Shown piece after piece: positions 1-5,966 of a stretch of DNA of 24,079 nt. Made by a program: the position numbers and the translations under genes. Source of the DNA: Bacillota bacterium (GTDB lineage: Bacteria; Bacillota; Bacilli; Paenibacillales; NBRC-103111); the NCBI GenBank assembly GCA_023393235.1, contig JAEWMH010000143.1, positions 1-24,079 on the forward strand, read 5' to 3'. Under the pieces are notes generated by a model, which made no database searches, had not been told where the DNA came from, and was given only the letters and a program-made list of their open reading frames with translations. Position 1 is the first letter of the stretch. Each line of letters starts with the position of its first letter.

Positions 1-444
1 CGGATGCTTTGTGAGGAAAATCTTGTGAAGCAGGTGTTTCTGAACATCATCAAAAATGGAATGGAATCTATGCCCGAAGGGGGAGTAATGAGGATCGATG
101 CGGCTCTTGAGGGACAGGAACGGATCAAGTTCCGGTTCGTGGACCACGGGTCCGGGATTCCCCCGGATATGCTCCGCCGTTTGGGGGAGCCGTTCCTGAC
201 CAGCAAGAAGAATGGAACCGGATTGGGGATCATGGTCAGCCAGCAGATCATTGCCAACCATAAGGGGCGGCTGCATATTACCAGCGAGCTGGACAGAGGC
301 ACCTGTGTGGAAATTGTGTTTCCGGTGAATTTCCGCCAGCTGTCGGAGGATCTGGACGCAGAGGTGTGCGGGGGCTTGCCGGAAGCCAGGCCCACGGTTC
401 AAGCGTGTCCTCCTCATATTACCACCACCGGCAGAGGAAACTGA
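1..444 (+). CDS. Sensor histidine kinase, C-terminal ATPase domain (5' truncated)
   Basis: The open frame enters from the left edge and stops with TGA at 442-444, so only about 147 C-terminal residues are seen. They form a GHKL/HATPase_c domain. The N box reads NIIKNGMESM near the start, the G1 box is DHGSGIP, an F-box-like LGEPFLTSKKNGTG follows, and the G2 box GTGLGI is intact. The region carrying the phosphorylated His lies outside the window. This arrangement (NxxKNxxEAM-type N box, PFxTTKxxGTGLG) is typical of KinA/KinB/PAS-type kinases of Bacillales, many of which feed the Spo0 phosphorelay; that role is inferred, not shown. About 35 residues follow the core and look unstructured. A strong hairpin follows the stop. 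Confidence 0.9.
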   Translation, partial: RMLCEENLVKQVFLNIIKNGMESMPEGGVMRIDAALEGQERIKFRFVDHGSGIPPDMLRRLGEPFLTSKKNGTGLGIMVSQQIIANHKGRLHITSELDRGTCVEIVFPVNFRQLSEDLDAEVCGGLPEARPTVQACPPHITTTGRGN

Positions 445-465
445 CCTGACCGGGCGAAAGGAGTA

Positions 466-500
466 GAAAGCGGGCGATGCCGAGGGGCATGCCCGCTTTC
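466..500. terminator. Strong hairpin between convergent genes
   Basis: GAAAGCGGGC (466-475) pairs perfectly with GCCCGCTTTC (491-500), and an inner ATGCC/GGCAT stem closes a GAGG loop. It lies between the kinase stop (444) and the stop of the minus-strand gene (513), where a bidirectional terminator is expected. No long T tract follows on either strand, so factor-independent termination is likely but not certain. Confidence 0.6.
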
Positions 501-512
501 CGCTGTCCGTGG

Positions 513-833
513 TTATCCGCCGAAGGAGTCGCGGAACGCCCGGTTCAGCTCCTCCTCCCCCACATTCCACAGCGGGGCGATGGAGGGGCTTACTTCCTTT
601 TCCCACCAATCCGCCAAAACCCTCCGGTTGCTCCCGTTCTCCACAATCCACAGCAGATTCATGGCTACCTTCTTGAAATACAGCTCCTCCGCCTGCTTCA
701 AGGGTTCGGGGGCGATATAGGTTTTCAGCCTCTTAATGGTCCGGTACAGCTCCTTTTGGCAGGAGCGGCGTATTTGACGGGCAGTGGGAAGAGGCTTTTC
801 GTGCTTGGCATTGCGCATGGGATTGGTTTGCAT
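513..833 (-). CDS. Small conserved protein of unknown function
   Basis: About 106 residues, charged and probably cytoplasmic. The core runs from PLPTARQIRRSCQKELYRTI through a Tyr-Phe-Lys-Lys helix and NLLWIVENGSNRR to a C-terminal ending in FRDSFGG. It looks like a small helical protein family I have seen in Paenibacillus genomes, sometimes labelled dehydrogenase without evidence; I see no nucleotide-binding motif. The frame stays open upstream to a TTG at 911, but that extension looks unlike the conserved core, so I prefer the ATG at 833. Its ribosome binding site is weak (TTAGG about 12 nt upstream). An in-frame ATG at 818 is a second option. It lies downstream of the cupredoxin gene on the same strand, possibly co-transcribed. 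Confidence 0.7.
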   Translation of the reverse strand: MQTNPMRNAKHEKPLPTARQIRRSCQKELYRTIKRLKTYIAPEPLKQAEELYFKKVAMNLLWIVENGSNRRVLADWWEKEVSPSIAPLWNVGEEELNRAFRDSFGG

Positions 834-919
834 GGATACCACCAGCCTAATCGTAACTTGGAAGACATAAGCAGTGTATGCGGCGGGGGCCCAATGGGCG
901 ACAAACCCCAAGGTTTGCC

Positions 920-1372
920 CTAATCCACCACAATGTAGCCGATCATCGGCCCATTGTGGTTTTTATCCGGATGGGTCAGGCAGATCAGCCGGTAAACCCC
1001 TTCCTTGGTGGCTTGGAAGGCTACAGTAGTCTCTTTGCCCTTTTTCACTTCCCCCTTGATGCGGGTGCCTTCGATATAAAAAGGATGGCTGTCTCCGTTG
1101 ACGCCGTACAGCACCAGGTTGATGGTCTCACCCTTTTCCACAAAAACGGTGCCCGGGTCCCAGCGGTAGGCCTCAATGACGGTGCCGTCCTCCCTGGTGG
1201 ATTTGGCTTCCGCCGTGACCATATGAATGGTCCGGGGACCCTCCGGCTGGCCGTCAACCGGCTGGTCGCCGGAGCGGTAAAGCCGGTAGAAGAACAGCCC
1301 GCCCGCGAGGATCATGAGAGCCAGGGCACCGGACCACAGATGGCGGCGTTTCAATATGACTACCATTGACAT
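920..1372 (-). CDS. Membrane-anchored cupredoxin-domain protein
   Basis: 150 residues. A basic N-terminus is followed by one hydrophobic segment (about 12-30) without a lipobox, suggesting an N-terminal membrane anchor with the rest outside the cell. The remainder (about 45-150) is a cupredoxin fold: a beta-rich region with DPGTVFVEKGETINLVLYG, then SHPFYIEG and a C-terminal loop CLTHPDKNHNGPM. Candidate type-1 copper ligands are His96, Cys131, His134 (or His139) and Met143. Such domains carry electrons or bind copper at the membrane surface; the partner is not identifiable here. The start has GGGAGAG about 9 nt upstream. A second ATG two codons in is possible. A GC-rich hairpin lies in its leader at 1402-1422. 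Confidence 0.85.
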   Translation of the reverse strand: MSMVVILKRRHLWSGALALMILAGGLFFYRLYRSGDQPVDGQPEGPRTIHMVTAEAKSTREDGTVIEAYRWDPGTVFVEKGETINLVLYGVNGDSHPFYIEGTRIKGEVKKGKETTVAFQATKEGVYRLICLTHPDKNHNGPMIGYIVVD

Positions 1373-1401
1373 AGGGTTTCACTCTCCCGTGCAGATGTTA
1401 T

Positions 1402-1422
1402 TGCCCCCTGCGCCGCGGGGCA
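1402..1422. other. GC-rich hairpin in the cupredoxin leader
   Basis: TGCCCC (1402-1407) pairs with GGGGCA (1417-1422) around a short loop. It lies about 30 nt before the cupredoxin start on the minus strand. There is no T tract, so a plain terminator is unlikely; it may be a leader structure or chance in GC-rich DNA. Confidence 0.3.
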
Positions 1423-1513
1423 CGTCCTATGCTTAAAGCTATGCTGGCGCTGGGCGGGATAGTACGGGCCGCTTCCGGTCTGGCAGCAATTGGGTACTAG
1501 CCGGTTTTGTGAT

Positions 1514-1541
1514 AGAATAGGATAGATCATCCCCAAAGCAA
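1514..1541 (-). promoter_or_regulatory. Possible sigma-A promoter of the cupredoxin gene
   Basis: On the minus strand TTGCTT (1541-1536) and TATTCT (1519-1514) are 16 nt apart, about 140 nt upstream of the start. The match is moderate. The palindromic repeat at 1542-1596 abuts the -35 box. Confidence 0.3.
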
Positions 1542-1596
1542 TCCCCCAAAAGTGAAGGGATGCTTTGGAATACGGAGTACTTTTGGGGGAGCCCCC
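1542..1596 (+). repeat. Palindromic repeat element, copy 1
   Basis: A 55 bp element begins TCCCCCAAAAGT and ends ACTTTTGGGGGA followed by GCCCCC, so its ends are 12 bp perfect inverted repeats. The interior shares GATGCTT with copy 2 at 4048-4106, which lies in the opposite orientation. It sits in the spacer between the cupredoxin gene and the DedA-NERD gene. The size and terminal inverted repeats suggest a REP/MITE-like non-coding element; no transposase is nearby. Confidence 0.8.
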
Positions 1597-1670
1597 GGAA
1601 ATCTTTACGTACAGCAACACTTTAGAAAGAAAACAAAATGTCCGTCAGGACCGGAAAAGGTAGGATGAAG

Positions 1671-2771
1671 ATGGGAGAGCTTGTGCACCGCATTCTGGAA
1701 GTCATTACAGGTATGGGCTATTGGGGCATTTTAATCGGTCTGGCCATTGAAGTGATCCCGAGTGAAATTGTGTTGGCCTATGCCGGATATCTGGCCTATC
1801 AGGGCCAGATCAATATGGTGGAGGCCGTGGTTTTCGGCACCATCGGCTGTCTGCTCCAGCAGATTGTACTGTATGCCATCGGGATTTACGGGGGACGGCC
1901 CTTCGTGGACAAATACGGCAAATATCTGCATATCAAACCCAAACACATTGATTTGACCGAACGCTGGTTCAACAAGTACGGGGCGGGTGTGGTATTCACC
2001 TCCCGGTTTATTCCAGTGGTCCGGCAGGCCATCTCCATCCCGGCGGGTATTGCCAGAATGAACCTGGCGAAGTTCCTGATTTATACTGGATTGGCCTCTA
2101 TCCCTTGGGCTATTTTGTTTATTACGCTGGGCAAAAAGCTGGGCGAAAATTGGGAAAGCATCGATGAGAAGGCAGGGCCCTACACCCAGCCTATACTTTG
2201 GGGCGCCTTGGCCCTGACGGTCTTATATGTCCTGTATAAAGTCATTTTCCGCAAAAAATCCCCCGCTTCCGCAGCGGATACCGACTCTCCGATAAACGTA
2301 GAAACCATCGCCGGGCGGTTGGATGCCATCGGCGGCGGCTACCGGGTGCTGCATGACAGATCCGTCAGCACCAGCAACGCTTCCCGGGAGTTTGCTCATC
2401 TGGTGGTTGGCCCCAACGGGGTGTTCCATATTGAGGAGAAGGACTGGAACGGCACCGTTACATTTACTGGTGGTGGGGTGGAGCGCGGTAATGGAGGACA
2501 TAAGGAGGACCCTACGGCACAATTATACCGCCAAGAATTTGTGCTGAAGGAGCTTTTGCGGGACAATAGGATAGAGGCGGATGTGACGGGGGTGCTGTGC
2601 TTTAGTAACCCGGATTGTACCTTGACCGGGAAGAGCCAAGCTTTTGCAGCCGTGAAGCCGGACCAATTGGCAGATGCCATCCGGAGCCATCAGACCAAAC
2701 GCGGTCTGGCTCCCGAAGAGGTGCAAAGAGTGGCCAGGCTGCTGGAGGAATCCGGCTCCCCCATACGGTAA
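1671..2771 (+). CDS. DedA-family membrane protein fused to a NERD-like domain
   Basis: 366 residues from the chosen ATG. The first ~195 residues are a DedA/VTT (SNARE-associated) module: several hydrophobic segments, the acidic EVIPSEIVLAYAGYLA stretch, and the hallmark FTSRFIPVVRQAISIPAGIARM. DedA proteins of this type are linked to lipid flipping (undecaprenyl phosphate, phosphatidylethanolamine) and membrane homeostasis. After a last membrane segment and KKSPASAADTD linker, the remaining ~145 residues resemble a NERD (nuclease-related) domain: HLVVGPNGVFHIEEKDWNG, with the Glu-x-Lys signature, then an AQLYRQEFVLKELL helix and GVLCFSNPD strand. I chose 1671 because AGGTAGG lies 6 nt upstream; ATG 1638 and 1665 are in frame but have poorer sites. 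It heads a three-gene run; the next gene starts 34 nt on. Confidence 0.88.
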   Translation: MGELVHRILEVITGMGYWGILIGLAIEVIPSEIVLAYAGYLAYQGQINMVEAVVFGTIGCLLQQIVLYAIGIYGGRPFVDKYGKYLHIKPKHIDLTERWFNKYGAGVVFTSRFIPVVRQAISIPAGIARMNLAKFLIYTGLASIPWAILFITLGKKLGENWESIDEKAGPYTQPILWGALALTVLYVLYKVIFRKKSPASAADTDSPINVETIAGRLDAIGGGYRVLHDRSVSTSNASREFAHLVVGPNGVFHIEEKDWNGTVTFTGGGVERGNGGHKEDPTAQLYRQEFVLKELLRDNRIEADVTGVLCFSNPDCTLTGKSQAFAAVKPDQLADAIRSHQTKRGLAPEEVQRVARLLEESGSPIR

Positions 2772-2805
2772 AACCTCAGTACCCAACCGATCAGGAGGAG
2801 ATCCA

Positions 2806-3369
2806 ATGAGCAAAAATCTGTATTCCCTGCTGGGAGCAGGCTTGGAGCCGCAGCAATTTATCGAGGGGATGACGAAGAACCGGGAGAAGTTCCTGGAATG
2901 GATGGACAGCTTCAGCTGGCAGGAGGAGGAGCGCGCTTATTTCGAATCCCTGCGCAACCGGGATGACCTGCGCTGTCTGATTCTGGCTGCCGAATGGTGC
3001 GGAGATGTGGTGCGCAATGTTCCCGTGGTGCTGAAGGCTCTGGAGCCATCGGGCATTCCGGTGCGGATTCTGATCATGGAGGAGCATCCGGAGGTTATGG
3101 ACCAGTTCCTGACCATGGGCGGTAAAGCGATTCCCATTGTGATTTTTACCGATGCGGGCGGGTATGTCCTGGGACACTGGGGACCGCGGCCCAAACATGT
3201 GCAGGAGGCGATGACTGCCTTCAAGCTGGCCAATCCGGACCGGGAAGCGGCGGATTACCAAGAGAAGCTTGGAGAAGCACGCCAGGAAATGGGACGCCGC
3301 TACGGTGAAGGCACCGGGTATCACCGGATGATTGTGTCGGAGCTGCGTGAGCTGATTTCTTCCTTTTAG
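2806..3369 (+). CDS. Thioredoxin-fold protein with a single active-site Cys
   Basis: 187 residues, cytoplasmic, no signal peptide. Residues ~50-125 give a thioredoxin fold: CLILAAEWCGDVVRNVPVV is the active-site strand-helix, and GGKAIPIVIF supplies the cis-Pro strand. It resembles the Thioredoxin_9-type proteins of Bacillales, which usually carry WCGDC or WCxxx. Here the motif is WCGDV, so only one Cys is available and a classical CxxC dithiol exchange is not possible with this site; a monothiol or non-redox role is inferred. A strong AGGAGGAG at 2793-2800 fixes the ATG at 2806. The gene lies 34 nt after the DedA-NERD gene and 32 nt before the MBL hydrolase, so the three are probably one transcript. 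Confidence 0.88.
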   Translation: MSKNLYSLLGAGLEPQQFIEGMTKNREKFLEWMDSFSWQEEERAYFESLRNRDDLRCLILAAEWCGDVVRNVPVVLKALEPSGIPVRILIMEEHPEVMDQFLTMGGKAIPIVIFTDAGGYVLGHWGPRPKHVQEAMTAFKLANPDREAADYQEKLGEARQEMGRRYGEGTGYHRMIVSELRELISSF

Positions 3370-3401
3370 AATGATAGATTTTTGTATTGGAGGCTGCCGT
3401 T

Positions 3402-4028
3402 TTGCTTAAGATTGAGACTATCCCCTTGGGACCCTTGGGGACCAACGCCTATTTATTGACCAACTCCGAAGCGGGACAAGCGGTGGTCATTGACCCGGGG
3501 ACTAATCCCCAGCCGCTGCTCCGTCGTGTGCAGGACCTGGAGGTAACCGCTATTCTGCTGACCCACGCCCATTTTGACCATATCGGCGGGGTGGATGAGC
3601 TGCGGAAGCTGAAGGGCTGTCCGGTTTATCTGCATGATCTGGAGGCGGATTGGCTTACCACCCCCAAAAAGAACGGTTCCCTGATGTGGCCCGAGGTAGG
3701 GCCGCCTGTGGTTACCGATCCGGCGGAATATGGCCTGGACGACGGCCAGGTGCTGAAGCTGCTGGGTGAAACCTTCAAGGTAATCCATACCCCCGGACAC
3801 TCCCCGGGCAGCGTGAGCTTTTTATGGGGGGATATCCTGTTTGCCGGAGATGCGCTATTTAAGCTTTCGGTAGGCCGTACGGATCTGCCGGGAGGCCATC
3901 ACGAAACCTTGATGGATACGCTCAAGAACAAGCTGATGAAGCTGGATGACCGTGTGCAGGTTTATCCGGGCCATGGACAGCGGACCAACATCGGCTTTGA
4001 ACGGGCCAACAATCCGTATATCGAGTAA
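3402..4028 (+). CDS. Metallo-beta-lactamase-fold hydrolase (glyoxalase II-like)
   Basis: 208 residues from a TTG start. The MBL metal motif THAHFDHIGG is near residue 53, followed by HTPGHSPGSVSF, the FAGDALF bridging Asp and the terminal YPGHG His. The N-terminal LGTNAYLL and VVIDPG strands match the YqgX/YcbL type of small glyoxalase II-like thioesterases. The natural substrate cannot be read from the sequence. GGAGG at 3389-3393 lies 8 nt before the TTG at 3402; the upstream in-frame TTG at 3387 overlaps that site and is unlikely. Last gene of the trio; the stop is 19 nt before an inverted palindromic element that might also act as its 3' end. Confidence 0.9.
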   Translation: MLKIETIPLGPLGTNAYLLTNSEAGQAVVIDPGTNPQPLLRRVQDLEVTAILLTHAHFDHIGGVDELRKLKGCPVYLHDLEADWLTTPKKNGSLMWPEVGPPVVTDPAEYGLDDGQVLKLLGETFKVIHTPGHSPGSVSFLWGDILFAGDALFKLSVGRTDLPGGHHETLMDTLKNKLMKLDDRVQVYPGHGQRTNIGFERANNPYIE

Positions 4029-4047
4029 AGGTTTCATATTTTGTTGC

Positions 4048-4106
4048 GGGGGCTCCCCCAAAAGTAATCGGAATAGGCTTCGAAGCATCTCGTCACTTTT
4101 GGGGGA
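4048..4106 (-). repeat. Palindromic repeat element, copy 2 (inverted relative to copy 1)
   Basis: Read on the minus strand this 59 bp element starts TCCCCCAAAAGTGA, continues with GATGCTT, and ends ACTTTTGGGGGAGCCCCC, matching copy 1 (1542-1596) at both ends, with about 4 nt of length difference in the middle. The terminal inverted repeats are again at least 12 bp. With copy 1 it brackets the three-gene run 1671-4028 in inverted orientation. Confidence 0.8.
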
Positions 4107-4247
4107 ACAAAATGGTCGGACATGGAGGGTAGGAAGTCCACACGGGGTGGCGCCTATTTTGCCGCGTATGGGTGAATACCGTGTTTTCCAGTGATCTCCA
4201 CCCATAGACTGTTGGTGTATCCCAACAACCTAAGGAGGTTCACCCAT

Positions 4248-4517
4248 ATGAATTGTGGAAATGTTAACAATATGCCCCCCGTGGTTTCTCCTGCTTCCGT
4301 GAACGCCATGCCTAACATGATGCCGAATGCAATGCCCAATGTAATGCCCAATGTAATGCCGAATGCAATGCCGAATGTAACGGTTACGGAGAACATCTAC
4401 ATGTTCCCCTACGCCAAACCGAAGCCTCCGGTATATTCCGATGCGGCCTTCATATTGGTGCTGTTCATTCTGCTGGTTATCATCAGCCGCGGAGTCGGTT
4501 TTATCGGCAAGTGCTAA
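4248..4517 (+). CDS. Small MPN-repeat protein with a C-terminal membrane segment
   Basis: 89 residues. A short N-terminus with one Cys is followed by about six tetrapeptide repeats of the form MPNx (x = A, V or M), then VTVTENIYMFPYAKPKPP and a C-terminal hydrophobic helix FILVLFILLVIISRG. The C-terminal helix recalls the YjcZ-type small spore-coat-associated proteins (ALIVVLFILLIIV), so a sporulation or coat role is possible but unproven. A textbook TAAGGAGG at 4231-4238 fixes the ATG at 4248, not the upstream ATG at 4191. CATAGACT at 4203-4210 resembles a sigma-E -10 box but lacks a good -35 partner. A terminator follows. Confidence 0.75.
   Translation: MNCGNVNNMPPVVSPASVNAMPNMMPNAMPNVMPNVMPNAMPNVTVTENIYMFPYAKPKPPVYSDAAFILVLFILLVIISRGVGFIGKC
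4302..4380 (+). repeat. 12-bp tandem repeats encoding MPNx
   Basis: About six 12-bp units of the form AATGCAATGCCN or AATGTAATGCCN sit inside the small membrane-protein gene. Units differ mainly at the codon choice for Asn and at the Ala/Val position. A multiple of three keeps the frame when units are gained or lost. Confidence 0.75.
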
Positions 4518-4534
4518 TACCGGTACATCCAAGA

Positions 4535-4563
4535 AGCCGCTCTTCCCAAAAGGAAGGGCGGCT
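4535..4563. terminator. Bidirectional terminator hairpin
   Basis: AGCCGC-T-CTTCC pairs with GGAAG-G-GCGGCT around a CAAAA loop. It is followed by CTTTAT on the plus strand and TTCTTGG on the minus strand. It separates two convergent genes, stops at 4517 and 4591. Confidence 0.75.
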
Positions 4564-4590
4564 CTTTATGTTGGATGGGGGATTTTCAAA

Positions 4591-5040
4591 TTAGCTGTTG
4601 TTCAGCTTGCGCAGCAATTGGCTTACATACCCCTGGGAAATTCCCAGCATCTCCGCCAGCTCCTGCTGCCGCAAATTAGGCTTTTCTTTGAGGATGTCCT
4701 CCACCTGCTTGAGCTTATCCGACTTGGAGCGGCGTCTGTCTTCCTGAACCGGGGGAGCCTGCACCGCCGGCCCTTGCTCCCGGTTATGCTTCAGCACCTC
4801 CTTGATGCAGGACTTGCAGATCAGCTGGTTGCGGAAGTGCACCAGGTCATGGGAATCCATGCAAAACAGGCAGCAGTTGGACTTGTATCTCCGGACAATA
4901 ATGGTGTTCTCATCCACGAAGAATTCGATGGGATCCTCTAGCCGGATGCCCAACAGGTCCCTGGTTTCCTTGGGGATGACGATTCTGCCCAGACTATCCA
5001 GCTCGCGTACGATTCCGAACGTTTTATAATTGCCGTCCAT
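4591..5040 (-). CDS. AbrB-family transcription regulator with zinc-ribbon-like and C-terminal HTH parts
   Basis: 149 residues. Residues 1-53 form an AbrB/MazE/SpoVT swapped-hairpin DNA-binding domain: GIVRELDSLGRIVIPKETRD, then IEFFVDENTIIVRRY, very close to the AbrB/Abh family of transition-state regulators. Next come two CxxC pairs (Cys57/Cys60 and Cys75/Cys78), likely a zinc knuckle. A charged, Pro-rich linker leads to a helix-turn-helix at ~108-149 (LRQQELAEMLGISQGYVSQLLRKL). Classical AbrB is only about 95 residues, so this is an extended form with two potential DNA-binding parts. Start chosen at ATG 5040: GGAGG lies 8 nt upstream; the TTG at 5055 overlaps that site. A dyad overlaps its candidate -10 box. 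Confidence 0.88.
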   Translation of the reverse strand: MDGNYKTFGIVRELDSLGRIVIPKETRDLLGIRLEDPIEFFVDENTIIVRRYKSNCCLFCMDSHDLVHFRNQLICKSCIKEVLKHNREQGPAVQAPPVQEDRRRSKSDKLKQVEDILKEKPNLRQQELAEMLGISQGYVSQLLRKLNNS

Positions 5041-5125
5041 GTAAAAAACCTCCAATTTTATCCTGGTTCAAGCGATCCGTATTGCGTCCGCGGCACGCAG
5101 GGCTGCAGCGGGCGTTTCGTTCCAG

Positions 5126-5142
5126 TGCAATTATAACTTGCA
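5126..5142. promoter_or_regulatory. Dyad operator candidate over the -10 box
   Basis: TGCAA (5126-5130) and TTGCA (5138-5142) are inverted repeats 7 nt apart and cover the TATAAT of the AbrB-type gene. A repressor bound here would block the promoter. The binding protein is unknown; autoregulation is a guess based on the family. Confidence 0.35.
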
Positions 5143-5158
5143 ATTCTTTGTAATTAAA
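5130..5158 (-). promoter_or_regulatory. Candidate promoter of the AbrB-type gene
   Basis: On the minus strand a perfect TATAAT (5135-5130) has TTTAAT (5158-5153) 17 nt upstream. The predicted leader is about 85 nt. The -10 is strong, the -35 weak. Confidence 0.5.
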
Positions 5159-5362
5159 CCTGAAATGCATGCATCCGTTGTATGTGAATCATGCAGCTGT
5201 CCATGGTCAAAAACCCCTCCATCTGCATCCCCCATAAAGCCTGGCACCGCCTGGGTCGGCGGGAAACCGGCACCGGAGGTCCCATCCCCGCTTACGAAAA
5301 GGGAGTGAATGGGCAAACATCGATATCTTGACTAGATTTTACCAAACCTAAGAGAGATTGTA

Positions 5363-5371
5363 TATGGATAA
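5363..5371 (-). promoter_or_regulatory. DnaA-box-like nonamer upstream of sda
   Basis: The minus strand reads TTATCCATA, one mismatch from the DnaA box TTATCCACA. In Bacillus subtilis sda is controlled by DnaA, which makes the placement about 150 nt before the sda operon noteworthy. One near-match in AT-rich DNA is weak evidence. Confidence 0.3.
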
Positions 5372-5451
5372 GTGCTTTTTTTATACTTTTATTCTCGTTT
5401 TTTTTGCGCGAGGTTGCAAGCACTTTTGCATACGTGCGAACGTGAAATGTG

Positions 5452-5480
5452 CTGAACATTTGACCGGGGTCATGTACAAT
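5452..5480 (+). promoter_or_regulatory. Possible promoter of the small gene-sda pair
   Basis: TACAAT (5475-5480) is a good -10; the hexamer 17 nt upstream, CTGAAC (5452-5457), is a poor -35. Transcription from here would start near 5487 and keep a short leader with AAAGGA at 5501-5506. Confidence 0.3.
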
Positions 5481-5516
5481 ATGAGTATATATTTGGAAAT
5501 AAAGGACGTGTCTGGG

Positions 5517-5699
5517 TTGGAAGAACTGACTTTTGATGAGCTTTTTTCCCAATTGTTTATCGACGCTGTGAAAGAAGAAATGGAACAGGTAGAACTTCCG
5601 GAGGCTTTTGCGATCCAATCTTCCTGGGAAACAGTGGCGCGTCACCTGGAGCATGTTCATCAGAGGAGGGAAAAAAACAATGGAATTGCTGAGCAATGA
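5517..5699 (+). CDS. Small acidic protein of unknown function, overlaps sda
   Basis: About 60 residues, acidic and probably all helical: EELTFDELFSQLFIDAVKEE, then MEQVELPEAFAI and a basic end. I do not recognise the family. AAGGA at 5502-5506 lies 10 nt before the TTG at 5517; GTG 5508, ATG 5481 and ATG 5472 are in-frame alternatives with poorer sites or positions. The gene overlaps sda by 20 nt, and the sda ribosome binding site lies inside it, so translation of the two is probably coupled. That arrangement suggests a related job at the entry to sporulation, but this is inference. Confidence 0.5.
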   Translation: MEELTFDELFSQLFIDAVKEEMEQVELPEAFAIQSSWETVARHLEHVHQRREKNNGIAEQ

Positions 5700-5841
5700 G
5701 GTGCTGGTTCATTGTTACCGCGATGCCGTTCGGCTCGGATTGGAGCAAGCATTCATCGACCTGCTGGCCATGGAAATGAAACGCAGAAATCTGGAGTGCA
5801 GCACATCATACATTGGCAATAACTGCAAAATGGGTGCCTGA
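5680..5841 (+). CDS. sda: Sporulation histidine kinase inhibitor Sda
   Basis: 53 residues. The core LSNEVLVHCYRDAVRLGL, followed by EQAFIDLLAMEMKRRNL, matches the Sda helical hairpin (Bacillus Sda: LSDELLIESYFKA..., then FIELIENEIKRRSL). Sda binds the dimerisation/phosphotransfer domain of sporulation kinases such as KinA and blocks autophosphorylation, holding back Spo0A activation while replication is disturbed. A strong GAGGAGGG at 5663-5670, 9 nt before the ATG, fixes the start. The C-terminus (ECSTSYIGNNCKMGA) is slightly longer than in the 46-residue Bacillus protein and has two Cys. A clear terminator follows 7 nt after the stop. Confidence 0.88.
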   Translation: MELLSNEVLVHCYRDAVRLGLEQAFIDLLAMEMKRRNLECSTSYIGNNCKMGA

Positions 5842-5847
5842 TATAGG

Positions 5848-5884
5848 GCGTTGGCCGGATTGTTCCGGTCAACGCTTTTGTTTT
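5848..5884 (+). terminator. Rho-independent terminator of sda
   Basis: GCGTTG-G-CCGG pairs with CCGG-T-CAACGC (5848-5875) around ATTGTT, followed by TTTTGTTTT. It ends the small gene-sda unit. Confidence 0.88.
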
Positions 5885-5966
5885 GGGCAATTTCGGTGTA
5901 CAATCTTCGATATGTGCCATTTTTTTGCTGCTTGAGAGCTATCCTTACACCGGGAGGAATATTAGT

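Larger units (their letters stand above)
5159..5516. other. Intergenic stretch without a supported gene
   Basis: Between the AbrB promoter and the small gene at 5517 I see no convincing gene. A 61-codon minus-strand frame at 5131-5316 has only a TTG start without a ribosome binding site. The stretch holds an AT-rich part with T8 (about 5398-5405), an inverted repeat AAGTGCTT/AAGCACTT (5370-5377 and 5418-5425), and a DnaA-box-like nonamer at 5363-5371. Confidence 0.5.

Noticed and set aside
2674..2805. Upstream extension of the thioredoxin-like frame
   Set aside because: It overlaps the end of the DedA-NERD gene in another frame; the strong AGGAGGAG sets the start at 2806.
5210..5300. GC-rich, G/C-run segment considered as a c-di-GMP or c-di-AMP riboswitch
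   Set aside because: Neither strand shows the conserved core elements in the right order that I know for those riboswitch classes.
5131..5316. 61-codon minus-strand frame, Gly/Asp-rich
   Set aside because: Only a TTG start, no ribosome binding site, no recognised family, and it covers the promoter of the AbrB-type gene.
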